A DNA stretch of 25,883 nt from an uncultured Bacteroidales bacterium (GTDB taxonomy: Bacteria > Bacteroidota > Bacteroidia > Bacteroidales > UBA932), in the NCBI GenBank assembly GCA_902491795.1, contig CABUIX010000031.1:1-25883 (forward strand), given 5' to 3'. The position numbers and the translations under genes were made by a program. Below are positions 1 through 6,881 of the stretch, piece after piece. How positions within the stretch are numbered: position 1 is the first letter of the stretch; each line of letters opens with the position of its first letter. The notes below the pieces were generated by a model that was given only the letters and a program-made list of their open reading frames with translations, did not search any database and was not told the DNA's origin.

Positions 1-1
1 T

Positions 2-973
2 TCGCGATACGTCCAGGTAGCGGAAGCGCTGCAGCCGCTCGGCACGAAAGTGTGGTCAGGCATAGACAGCCTGTGCGATCTCGTCCGGCAACCGTCAGTG
101 GATATCGTTGTGGGCGCGATGGTAGGATTCAGCGGCCTCAAGCCCACTCTGGCGGCACTCGAAGCCGGGAAGATAGTGGCGCTTGCCAACAAGGAAACCC
201 TTGTTGCCGCAGGCGGCATAGTCACAGCCACCATGCGAGAGCACAACGCCGTGATACTTCCTGTCGATTCTGAGCATTCGGCCATTTTCCAGTGTCTCCT
301 TGCCGCACAGGGCAACGAGGTGGAAAGAATTCACCTCACGGCTTCCGGAGGTCCGTTCAGGGAATGGGAGCGGAGCCGTATTGCCGCGGCCACTGCAGCA
401 CAGGCACTCAAGCATCCCAACTGGAACATGGGCGCGAAAGTGACGATAGACTCCGCCACAATGATGAACAAAGGGTTCGAAGTCATTGAGGCGCATTGGC
501 TGTTTGACATGTCTCCGGAACGGATAAACGTAGTTGTGCATCCTGAATCCCTGATACACTCTATGGTGGAATTCACGGACGGGGCCATAATTGCCCAGCT
601 CGGATGTCCGGACATGCGGCAGCCCATAGCATTCGCGCTCGGATTCCCGGAGCGCCTGACTACCGGCGGGAAGAAGATGAATTTCGCCGAAATAGGGAAA
701 ATGAGTTTCGAAGCTCCTGACATGAAGCGCTTCCCTTGCCTGCAGCTTGCATATGACGCCCTGAAACGCGGCGGGAATGCTCCGTGCGCGCTCAACGCGG
801 CAAATGAAATTACAGTAGCCGCGTACCTGAAGGACATGATTTCGTTCTACGACATCGCAAGAATAAACGAAAAATGCCTCGCGGGTCTGAATTTTGTAGC
901 CGAGCCATCTCTTGACGACATTTTCGAAACGAACAGGGAAATAGCTTCTATAGCGGATGGTTATATTAATTAA
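2..973 (+). CDS. dxr: 1-deoxy-D-xylulose 5-phosphate reductoisomerase, 5' truncated by window edge
   Basis: Catalyses the NADPH-dependent rearrangement and reduction of DXP to 2-C-methyl-D-erythritol 4-phosphate, the committed step of the cytoplasmic MEP isoprenoid pathway. The frame is open from base 2, so the N-terminal NADPH-binding part (about 70-80 residues, judging from family length) lies outside the window; the GTG at 50 is internal and not a credible start. Visible family signatures in order are NKETLV, the metal-binding PVDSEHSA segment, LTASGGPFR, the HPNWNMGAKVTIDSATMMNK block, HPESLIHSMVEF, and CPDMRQPIAFALG followed by the C-terminal helical domain. The 3' end overlaps the rseP start by 17 bases, so the two are probably translationally coupled; dxr followed by rseP is a familiar order in Bacteroidota. 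Identification is secure. Confidence 0.97.
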   Translation, partial: SRYVQVAEALQPLGTKVWSGIDSLCDLVRQPSVDIVVGAMVGFSGLKPTLAALEAGKIVALANKETLVAAGGIVTATMREHNAVILPVDSEHSAIFQCLLAAQGNEVERIHLTASGGPFREWERSRIAAATAAQALKHPNWNMGAKVTIDSATMMNKGFEVIEAHWLFDMSPERINVVVHPESLIHSMVEFTDGAIIAQLGCPDMRQPIAFALGFPERLTTGGKKMNFAEIGKMSFEAPDMKRFPCLQLAYDALKRGGNAPCALNAANEITVAAYLKDMISFYDIARINEKCLAGLNFVAEPSLDDIFETNREIASIADGYIN

Positions 974-2255
974 GGCACTTCAGGTAATACTGGCGCTGTC
1001 CGTCCTCATCATCATACATGAGTTCGGGCATTACTTGTGGGCACGCATATTCAGGATCAAGGTTGACAAGTTCTACCTTTTTTTTGATGTGGGAGGCAAG
1101 GCAATAGCAAGATGGAAATGGGGAGAAACCGAATTCGGCATAGGATGGCTGCCGTTCGGAGGATACTGCAAAATTTCCGGAATGATCGACGAGTCACTGG
1201 ACACCGAGCAGCTGAAATCCGAGCCGAAGGAATGGGAATTCAGGACCAAGCCGGCATGGCAAAGGCTCCTGGTGATGGCCGGCGGCGTGGTCAACAACTT
1301 CATCTTCGCTATTCTTGTATACATAGCAGTGATGGCAATATGGGGTCAGGCCTATATCGAGAACAAGGACAACAGCATATACGTCAATGACCTCGCGTAT
1401 GAGATGGGATTCCGCAACGGGGACAGGATCCTCAAGTTCGACGACTACGTCCCCGAGAATTTCGGCATGCTCCAGGCGGACCTCGCGAGAAGGAACGTCC
1501 ACAAGGCAACCATACTGCGCGGTACTGACACCCTGGAACTGTACATTGACCAGGCGATGATCGAGGATGTCCTCAACACCCCGATGATGTTTGACCTTGC
1601 TGTTCCGTTTGTCGTTGACTCTGTCGCGGCCTCAAGCCCGAACAGCGGCGCAGGACTTCAGCGCGGAGACAGGGTGATCGCGTTCAACGGGCAGAATGTC
1701 CAGTTCGTCCAGGACTCAAGGCCGCTGCTGGCAGGGCTCAAGGGCCAGGAAGCGGCCGCCACCGTCGTGAGGAACAGGGATACCCTTGTACTCCCGGTCA
1801 AAGTTGACACATCCGGACGCATCGGAGTATATATGCAGACCCCGGGAGTCAAGGTTGAGCACTACAGCATCCTGCGCGCGGTGCCTGCGGGACTCAAGCT
1901 CACGGGAGAGACCATAGGCGGCTACCTGAGAGACCTGAAACTTCTTGTGCAGCCTTCGACCGGAGCATACAAGTCGGTGGGCAGCTTCATCGCAATCGGC
2001 CAGGTCTTCCCGTCCAGCTGGGACTGGTACAGTTTCCTGAATATCCTGGCCCTGCTGTCAATAATGCTTGCCGTCATCAATCTCGTGCCGATTCCCGGCC
2101 TGGACGGAGGACACATCCTGTTCACTCTATACGAGATGATTTCAGGACACAAACCAGGAGAGAAGTTCCTCGTGGTTGCCCAGATGATAGGCATGGTGCT
2201 GATACTCGCGCTGATGGTGCTGGCCATCGGGAACGACATAATCAGAATAATCTGA
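957..2255 (+). CDS. rseP: RseP-type site-2 intramembrane zinc metalloprotease
   Basis: Inner-membrane M50 protease that cleaves transmembrane segments, for example of anti-sigma factors or remnant signal peptides. The first helix carries the HEFGH zinc motif at residues 21-25, and the third ligand lies in the NLVPIPGLDGG motif (LDGG at residues 382-385) near the C-terminus. Between them are a periplasmic region with PDZ-like sequence (around residues 200-290, containing SGAGLQRGDRVIAFNG) and further hydrophobic segments. At 432 residues it is full length. The ATG at 957 overlaps dxr by 17 bases and places the HEXXH helix correctly. Codons for Leu-Phe-Phe form a run of eight T at 1078-1085, a possible slippage spot with no sign of use. 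The anti-sigma substrate is not in this window. Confidence 0.96.
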   Translation: MVILIKALQVILALSVLIIIHEFGHYLWARIFRIKVDKFYLFFDVGGKAIARWKWGETEFGIGWLPFGGYCKISGMIDESLDTEQLKSEPKEWEFRTKPAWQRLLVMAGGVVNNFIFAILVYIAVMAIWGQAYIENKDNSIYVNDLAYEMGFRNGDRILKFDDYVPENFGMLQADLARRNVHKATILRGTDTLELYIDQAMIEDVLNTPMMFDLAVPFVVDSVAASSPNSGAGLQRGDRVIAFNGQNVQFVQDSRPLLAGLKGQEAAATVVRNRDTLVLPVKVDTSGRIGVYMQTPGVKVEHYSILRAVPAGLKLTGETIGGYLRDLKLLVQPSTGAYKSVGSFIAIGQVFPSSWDWYSFLNILALLSIMLAVINLVPIPGLDGGHILFTLYEMISGHKPGEKFLVVAQMIGMVLILALMVLAIGNDIIRII

Positions 2256-2267
2256 AAACATATAATC

Positions 2268-3290
2268 ATGAAAAGAACCGCAAGTTTAAACATGCTGCTT
2301 CCGCTTGCCGCTGCGATGATTCTGTCGCTCGCATCAGGATGCAAGGGGACAAAGGCCCTCCTGCCCAACGTGAGCGGGAAAGCCGGAGAAATAATGGTCG
2401 TGATAGACAGGGACTACTGGGAAGGCGCCCTGGGCGATGAAGTCAGGGCAATCCTGACAGACGAAGTTCCTTACCTTCCGCAGAAAGAGCCTCTTTTCAG
2501 TCTCAGCAATGTTCCGATGTCAGGATTCACCGACCTGTTCAAGGTTCACCGCAACATAATGCTGCTTCAGGTCGATCCACAGGTAGACAGTGCGGGAATC
2601 TTTTTCCACAAGGACGTGTGGGCCTCACCCCAAAGTGTGGTACAGGTCAGCGCCTACACGGCCGACGATGCCATAGGACTTCTCAAAGACAATGCACCCC
2701 TTATCGTCTCCTTCTTCGAACAGGCCGAACGTGACAGGGTCATAGCCAATGCGCTTCTTTATGAAGAACGCAGCCTTGCAGATACGGTCTCAGCAATTTT
2801 CGGCGGCTCACTGCACTTCCCCAAAGGCTACAAGCTGCGCAAGGCAACCACAGACTTCGCATGGATAGCCTATGACAGGGAATTCGTATATCAGGACATA
2901 CTGATATACAAGTATCCTGTTGACGCGGAAGATCCATTCTCGTCCGAAAACATAATCAGGCACAGGAACGAAGTGATGAAGAACAACGTTCCGGGAATGT
3001 TCGAGAATTCCTACATGACAACCAGTCCTGTCCTCGAGCCCCTGATCGAGCACGTGAAATACCGCGGCATGGATTTCATGCAGACCAGAGGCCTTTGGGA
3101 AGTGGAAAACGATTATATGGGAGGTCCTTTCGTTTCTCACTCCTTCTACAGCCGGGACGGCAAGGACATAATTGTGACGGAAGCTTTCGTCTACGCGCCA
3201 AGGTACGACAAGAGACAATACATGCTGCAGGCAGAAGCCTTGCTTTATTCCTGGGAATGGGCAGAAAAGGACGAAAAGGCCAAAAATTAA
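2268..3290 (+). CDS. DUF4837 family lipoprotein
   Basis: A 340-residue predicted lipoprotein found in Bacteroidota; function unknown. The N-terminus has a basic start, a hydrophobic stretch and a lipobox ending LASGC with Cys25 as the lipidated residue. The mature part opens with a conserved KAGEIMVVIDRDYW-like strand and then LPQKEPLFSLSNV and LFKVHRNI, which I recognise as DUF4837 features. It starts 12 bases after rseP and is most likely the last gene of the dxr-rseP unit. The stop codon abuts a promoter for the next transcript (TTTG at 3291). The context with an intramembrane protease might suggest an envelope role, but that is inference only. Confidence 0.82.
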   Translation: MKRTASLNMLLPLAAAMILSLASGCKGTKALLPNVSGKAGEIMVVIDRDYWEGALGDEVRAILTDEVPYLPQKEPLFSLSNVPMSGFTDLFKVHRNIMLLQVDPQVDSAGIFFHKDVWASPQSVVQVSAYTADDAIGLLKDNAPLIVSFFEQAERDRVIANALLYEERSLADTVSAIFGGSLHFPKGYKLRKATTDFAWIAYDREFVYQDILIYKYPVDAEDPFSSENIIRHRNEVMKNNVPGMFENSYMTTSPVLEPLIEHVKYRGMDFMQTRGLWEVENDYMGGPFVSHSFYSRDGKDIIVTEAFVYAPRYDKRQYMLQAEALLYSWEWAEKDEKAKN

Positions 3291-3321
3291 TTTGGCATAT
3301 CTAAAAATATTCCTATATTTG
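3291..3321 (+). promoter_or_regulatory. Bacteroidota-type promoter of tRNA-Glu/rpsT
   Basis: TTTG at 3291-3294, a 19-base spacer, then TATATTTG at 3314-3321, an exact match to the Bacteroidota -33/-7 consensus (TTTG, TAnnTTTG). It begins directly after the stop codon of the preceding lipoprotein gene. Predicted transcription start is about 3326-3329. Confidence 0.8.
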
Positions 3322-3323
3322 CA

Positions 3324-3353
3324 CTCCCTGCTGGAGCAAGTATCCGCAGGGAG
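3324..3353 (+). other. Leader hairpin between promoter and tRNA-Glu
   Basis: CTCCCTGC at 3324-3331 pairs perfectly with GCAGGGAG at 3346-3353 around a 14-base loop. It lies at or just after the predicted transcription start and only six bases before the tRNA. No T-run follows, so it does not look like a terminator; it could protect or help process the 5' end. Confidence 0.5.
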
Positions 3354-3359
3354 GAGTTC

Positions 3360-3431
3360 GGTGGGTTCGTATAACGGCTAGTACTCAAGATTTTCATTCT
3401 TGCAATAGGAGTTCGATTCTCCTACCCACTA
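3360..3431 (+). tRNA. tRNA-Glu (anticodon TTC)
   Basis: Cloverleaf folded by eye: acceptor GGTGGGT (3360-3366) with ACCCACT (3424-3430, first pair a G-T wobble), D-arm GTAT/GTAC, anticodon stem CAAGA/TCTTG with loop TTTTCAT giving anticodon TTC at 3393-3395, and T-arm AGGAG/CTCCT with loop TTCGATT. Discriminator A at 3431. The 3' CCA is not encoded (CAA follows), so it must be added enzymatically. Lies upstream of rpsT on the same likely transcript. Confidence 0.93.
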
Positions 3432-3452
3432 CAATATTTAAAAAATAATATA

Positions 3453-3707
3453 ATGGCAAATACAGCATCAGCAAAGAAGGCCGATCGCCAGAACGAACGG
3501 CACAGATTGCATAACAGGTATTATGCAAAGACAACGAGGAACGCGATCCGTGACCTTCGCAACACTACCGACAAGGCAACTGCGGAGAAGAACGCTCCCA
3601 AGGTATATTCGATGATCGACAAGCTCGCAAAGATCGGACTTATCCACAAGAACAAGGCTTCGAATCTCAAGAGCGGTTTGGCAGTCTATATCAATAAACT
3701 TGCTTAA
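3453..3707 (+). CDS. rpsT: 30S ribosomal protein S20
   Basis: An 84-residue basic protein that binds the 5' domain and helix 44 of 16S rRNA in the small subunit. The start MANTASAKKADRQNERHR, the central SMIDKLAKIG and the IHKNKASNLKSGLA segment near the C-terminus are classic S20 features, and the length is typical. It sits between two tRNA genes: 21 bases after tRNA-Glu and 21 before tRNA-Pro. No separate promoter is evident, so it is probably cotranscribed with both and released by tRNA processing. Confidence 0.97.
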   Translation: MANTASAKKADRQNERHRLHNRYYAKTTRNAIRDLRNTTDKATAEKNAPKVYSMIDKLAKIGLIHKNKASNLKSGLAVYINKLA

Positions 3708-3728
3708 CGGCAAGTTTATTTTTTCTAT

Positions 3729-3805
3729 CGGGATGTAGCGCAGTTGGCTAGCGCACCACGTTCGGGACGTGGGGGTCGTCCGTTCGAGTCGGATCATCCC
3801 GACCA
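3729..3805 (+). tRNA. tRNA-Pro (anticodon CGG)
   Basis: Acceptor CGGGATG (3729-3735) pairs with CATCCCG (3795-3801); D-arm GCGC/GCGC; anticodon stem CCACG/CGTGG with loop TTCGGGA, anticodon CGG at 3763-3765; T-arm GTCCG/CGGAT with loop TTCGAGT. Discriminator A, and the CCA is encoded at 3803-3805. Last gene of the tRNA-Glu/rpsT/tRNA-Pro transcript. Confidence 0.95.
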
Positions 3806-3821
3806 CAAATAGTCCATCAGG

Positions 3822-3855
3822 CAGGAAGATTCAGTGGAGTCTTCCTGTTTTTTTT
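3822..3855 (+). terminator. Rho-independent terminator after tRNA-Pro
   Basis: CAGGAAGA (3822-3829) pairs with TCTTCCTG (3840-3847); two further weak pairs extend the stem. Eight consecutive T follow at 3848-3855. Strong intrinsic terminator closing the tRNA-Glu/rpsT/tRNA-Pro unit. Confidence 0.88.
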
Positions 3856-3892
3856 GACAGCACCAGACATCAGGACTGTTCCGGCCACAAGA

Positions 3893-3921
3893 AAGGCCCG
3901 CGCCTTCGGGGCACGGGCCTT
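3893..3921 (-). terminator. GC-rich hairpin terminator for the porin/transporter operon
   Basis: AAGGCCCG and CGGGCCTT form the outer stem, with GCC/GGC inside and a short loop. Read on the minus strand it follows the porin stop by about 23 bases and is trailed by TTTCTT, a modest U-tract. It could also act as a back-up for the plus-strand transcript. Confidence 0.65.
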
Positions 3922-3944
3922 CTCTGTCTCATCGGAAAGAGGAA

Positions 3945-5207
3945 TCAGAAGGTAAACTTCACCATGGCCTGAACCCTGTGGTTCGTCACCCAGCGCAGAT
4001 TCTGCGTAGCAAGTCCGAACTTTGCGTCATCACCGCCGAAATCTCCATACTGGACACCGGTGATGTCATACTCAAGCCCGAAGGTCAGTTTTCCGAGATT
4101 ATAGAGAATTGTAGGGGTAACTCTCCACATGCTGTTCATGTTGGAATAACTGTTCTTGCTGAAATAAAGGTATTCGGGACTGACAATTTCCTCTGCGGTA
4201 CCGAAATTCTTCACATATCCGGCAAAAAGGACTCCCTGAAGGGCGCGGCCGTACTTGAGGCTGATCCATGAGGAGGAATTCCTCGTGGGCGTGTAGTTCC
4301 AGGCTGCATCTTCGTCAAGCACTCCGTTTTCAGCACTTGCGGCGGTTACTCCGTATCCCCCGTTGAGGTTCATGTGCTCGCCTCCCTGGGCGAAAACAGT
4401 CTTTGCCTTCACCGTGAAATCATCGTCTGAATACTGCAGATAAAGGAACGGAGTGAAAGTGGTGATCCTGTCGCTCAAGGCAACACCTGCCGAATTGATG
4501 TGACGCGGCTTTATGGAAAGCATGTCAACTCCAAGACGCGCCAGGAACCCGTCATCGCTGTAGTTCAGTCCGAGATAAACCTCCGGGGTCTTCGCATACT
4601 TAATATAGTCAGCCACGGCTCCGCTGGGGCCGGCTGAAGTATATTGCATCTGCCAGATCGCGGCCAGATCCACAGAGAAGTCACCGAACTCATAGTCCAC
4701 AAGAAGCATGGGCGTGCGGCTGAAAGGGTTGAATGGAGCTCCGGCGTTCAAAGACAGCACATCCGGCTGGTCGGAAGCAAGAGGATGCCATGCCTGGCCG
4801 ACCTTGAAGGACAGGTCATCGTAGCCGAAAGTCACATAGGCCTGGCGGAGACGCAGCAATGCTGTCCCCGTAACACCTGAAACTCCGGCATAGAAATCAG
4901 TCTCGATCTTGGCCCCCATGTCCCAGCCGCCGAATTTGTATCCTTTAACGTCCACGCCCAGACGTGAAGTGAGGGCGGCAAAGCGGAAAGAACTTACGGC
5001 GTTCAGATCATTGTCGCCGACCATGTTCTGATCCTTGGGCATGTAGTAGAAAAAGTCCTCTATGCTCGACAGGCTTTCGCGTGAGTCATATGCTGCATAA
5101 GTACGGATGAAGCCATAAAGCTGGATCTTTCCGTCGCTTTCCTTGGCCTTGGCCACAAGCGGCAGCAGGACCAGGGCTGAAGCAAGAATAATACTTCTGA
5201 GTTTCAT
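3945..5207 (-). CDS. DcaP-like outer-membrane porin
   Basis: A 420-residue predicted beta-barrel. The ATG at 5207 gives a clean Sec signal peptide (MKLRSIILASALVLLPLVAKA); the GTG at 5219 only adds four residues and is rejected. The mature protein starts with KIQLYGFIRTYAAYD, then TSRLGVDV, AKIETDFYAG, LRLRQAYVTF and KVGQAWHP, the order seen in DcaP-type porins, and it ends in alternating strands with a terminal Phe (MVKFTF), the usual barrel signal. DcaP porins of other bacteria pass dicarboxylates. Here the gene is 39 bases downstream of a DASS carboxylate symporter, so the pair plausibly brings carboxylates across both membranes. The DcaP assignment comes from motif resemblance; porin is certain, exact family less so. 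Confidence 0.75.
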   Translation of the reverse strand: MKLRSIILASALVLLPLVAKAKESDGKIQLYGFIRTYAAYDSRESLSSIEDFFYYMPKDQNMVGDNDLNAVSSFRFAALTSRLGVDVKGYKFGGWDMGAKIETDFYAGVSGVTGTALLRLRQAYVTFGYDDLSFKVGQAWHPLASDQPDVLSLNAGAPFNPFSRTPMLLVDYEFGDFSVDLAAIWQMQYTSAGPSGAVADYIKYAKTPEVYLGLNYSDDGFLARLGVDMLSIKPRHINSAGVALSDRITTFTPFLYLQYSDDDFTVKAKTVFAQGGEHMNLNGGYGVTAASAENGVLDEDAAWNYTPTRNSSSWISLKYGRALQGVLFAGYVKNFGTAEEIVSPEYLYFSKNSYSNMNSMWRVTPTILYNLGKLTFGLEYDITGVQYGDFGGDDAKFGLATQNLRWVTNHRVQAMVKFTF

Positions 5208-5246
5208 ACAATATTGCACTACTGGTAATTGATTTTCCTTGTACCG

Positions 5247-6704
5247 CTACATTATTCTTTCAAAAGGGAAGAATTCAGTAAGCATGAAGTATCCGAGCAC
5301 GAAGCCCACGATCCCTATCAGAATTCCCACCTTGGCCATGTCCTTTGTGCGTACCAGACCAGTCGAGGACGCAATGGCATTGGGCGGAGTCGAGATCGGG
5401 AGAATCATGGCCAGAGATGCGCAGACTGCGATGAAAGGTATCAGGGCATCCATGCCTCCGAACTGCATGAACTGCACATGGTTGGCTGCAGAAGGATCCG
5501 CCATCGCAGAACCGACCACGACGAGAATGGGGACCATCAGGGCCGCAGTTGCGGAATTGCTGATGAAGTTGGAAAGGACATAGCAGATTGCTCCGGCAAT
5601 CAGAATCACCACAACCACATCCATGGTACTGAAAGGTATGGCATTGATCATTGTGGCGGCAAGTCCTGTCTTGTTGAGACCGGTTCCGAGCGCGAAGCCT
5701 CCGGCAACCAGCCACAGCACACTCCAGTTAATCTTCTTGATGTCATCCTTGTCAAATACGCCGGTACAGGTATAGACTGCCAGCGGTATCAAGGCCACGA
5801 TATTGGAATTGATTCCGGTAAGAGCCTCGGTAACCCAAAGGATCAGGGTAAGCGCAAAGGTTATCCAGGCAACGTAAGTGCGCCATGTTTTCTTCTCGTG
5901 CTTGGTCTCGATATGGATCTCAATCTGCTTTGACTTGAAGGGGAAGAACAACATGAGAAGCACCCATGCGAACAATATCATCACTATCACGAAAGGAACC
6001 ATATGCTCCATCCATTCCACAAAGCTTATCTGATACCCTGCACTTTCAAGAGCACCGAGGGCAATCGCATTTGGAGGTGTTCCTATGGGCGTTCCCATTC
6101 CTCCAAGGTTGGCAGCTATGGGGATGGAAAGTGCCAGCGAAACCTTTCCGGTCTCGTTTTCCGGAAGAGCCCTGAGCACCGGAGCCAGGAACGCAAGCAT
6201 CATCGCGGCAGTTGCCGTATTGCTCATGAACATGGAGAACAGGCTTATCACAAGGAGGAAGCCCAGGAGCACGAACTTCGGGTTCTTGCCGAAAAGGCCG
6301 AGCAAGACCTTGGCAAGAGACGCGTCCATTCCGTATTTGGATGCCACAATGGCAAGAACGAATCCACCAAGGAAGAGCATGATGACCGGATCTGCAAATG
6401 CAGCCATAATGCTTTTGTAGTCGATCAGTGTCCCGTACTGCGGATCGCAGAAGAACTTGATGCCCTTGTCTGAGACAGTAAGCAGCATGACGACGATGAG
6501 AATCAGGGATGTAGTCCAGTTCGGAATGATTTCGAACATCCACATGAGCGCCGCGAAGACGAAAATCGCAATCATTCGCTGTTGAACTACGGTAAGAGCG
6601 TCGATGCCGAAGAAACTGACAGGGACTACCCAGAGAAATATTGTAACCAGCAGCACGATAGGCAGCAGCACACAATATTTGACAGAAAACTTACTTTGTG
6701 ACAT
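5247..6704 (-). CDS. DASS (SLC13-type) divalent anion:Na+ symporter
   Basis: Inner-membrane secondary transporter, 485 residues with about a dozen hydrophobic segments. Both inverted-repeat signature loops are present: SNT at residues 161-163 in MFMSNTATAAMM, and SNS at 382-384 in NFISNSATAALM, each followed by a TP-containing loop (GTPIGTPPNAIALG and ISTPPNAIASS). These bind Na+ and the carboxylate in the VcINDY/NaCT family. The second motif has Ser in place of the usual Thr, which may bear on substrate choice among succinate, malate, citrate or sulfate. It is first in a two-gene operon with the downstream porin and has its own promoter in the 177-base gap shared with the M3 peptidase gene. 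Confidence 0.92.
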   Translation of the reverse strand: MSQSKFSVKYCVLLPIVLLVTIFLWVVPVSFFGIDALTVVQQRMIAIFVFAALMWMFEIIPNWTTSLILIVVMLLTVSDKGIKFFCDPQYGTLIDYKSIMAAFADPVIMLFLGGFVLAIVASKYGMDASLAKVLLGLFGKNPKFVLLGFLLVISLFSMFMSNTATAAMMLAFLAPVLRALPENETGKVSLALSIPIAANLGGMGTPIGTPPNAIALGALESAGYQISFVEWMEHMVPFVIVMILFAWVLLMLFFPFKSKQIEIHIETKHEKKTWRTYVAWITFALTLILWVTEALTGINSNIVALIPLAVYTCTGVFDKDDIKKINWSVLWLVAGGFALGTGLNKTGLAATMINAIPFSTMDVVVVILIAGAICYVLSNFISNSATAALMVPILVVVGSAMADPSAANHVQFMQFGGMDALIPFIAVCASLAMILPISTPPNAIASSTGLVRTKDMAKVGILIGIVGFVLGYFMLTEFFPFERIM

Positions 6705-6743
6705 TATTAGTTTTAATTAGTACAGTGTCCTGATTAGTGCGCA

Positions 6744-6777
6744 CAAACTTAATAAAACTTTTTTAAAATACCACAAA
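6744..6777 (-). promoter_or_regulatory. Promoter of the DASS transporter/porin operon
   Basis: On the minus strand TAAGTTTG (6751 to 6744) matches TAnnTTTG, with TTTG at 6777-6774 upstream; the 22-base spacer is longer than the usual 19-20. Predicted 5' untranslated region is about 30-35 bases. Divergent from the M3 peptidase promoter. Confidence 0.5.
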
Positions 6778-6822
6778 TGCGAATAAATCTGCAAGCCTTC
6801 TTACAACTTTACAAATTCAATT

Positions 6823-6857
6823 TTTGAACTTACTATATGAAAAATTTAGTACTTTTG
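6823..6857 (+). promoter_or_regulatory. Possible promoter of the M3 peptidase/pncB unit
   Basis: TACTTTTG at 6850-6857 fits TAnnTTTG and lies 24 bases before the ATG. The nearest TTTG is at 6823-6826, a 23-base spacer, longer than at the other promoters here, so the -33 part is doubtful. Confidence 0.42.
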
Positions 6858-6881
6858 TAAGAATACACATATTTTGAATAT

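Noticed and set aside
1078..1085. Run of eight T inside rseP, possible phase-variation tract.
   Set aside because: It encodes Leu-Phe-Phe in a normal position, the frame is intact, and a single short run is weak evidence of slippage control.
5208..5219. GTG start four codons upstream of the porin ATG.
   Set aside because: The ATG at 5207 starts a textbook signal peptide; the extension MQYC adds a cysteine without a lipobox context.
5229..5933. 234-codon plus-strand frame opposite the DASS transporter.
   Set aside because: His/Gly-rich composition typical of antisense shadows of a membrane protein; no family features.
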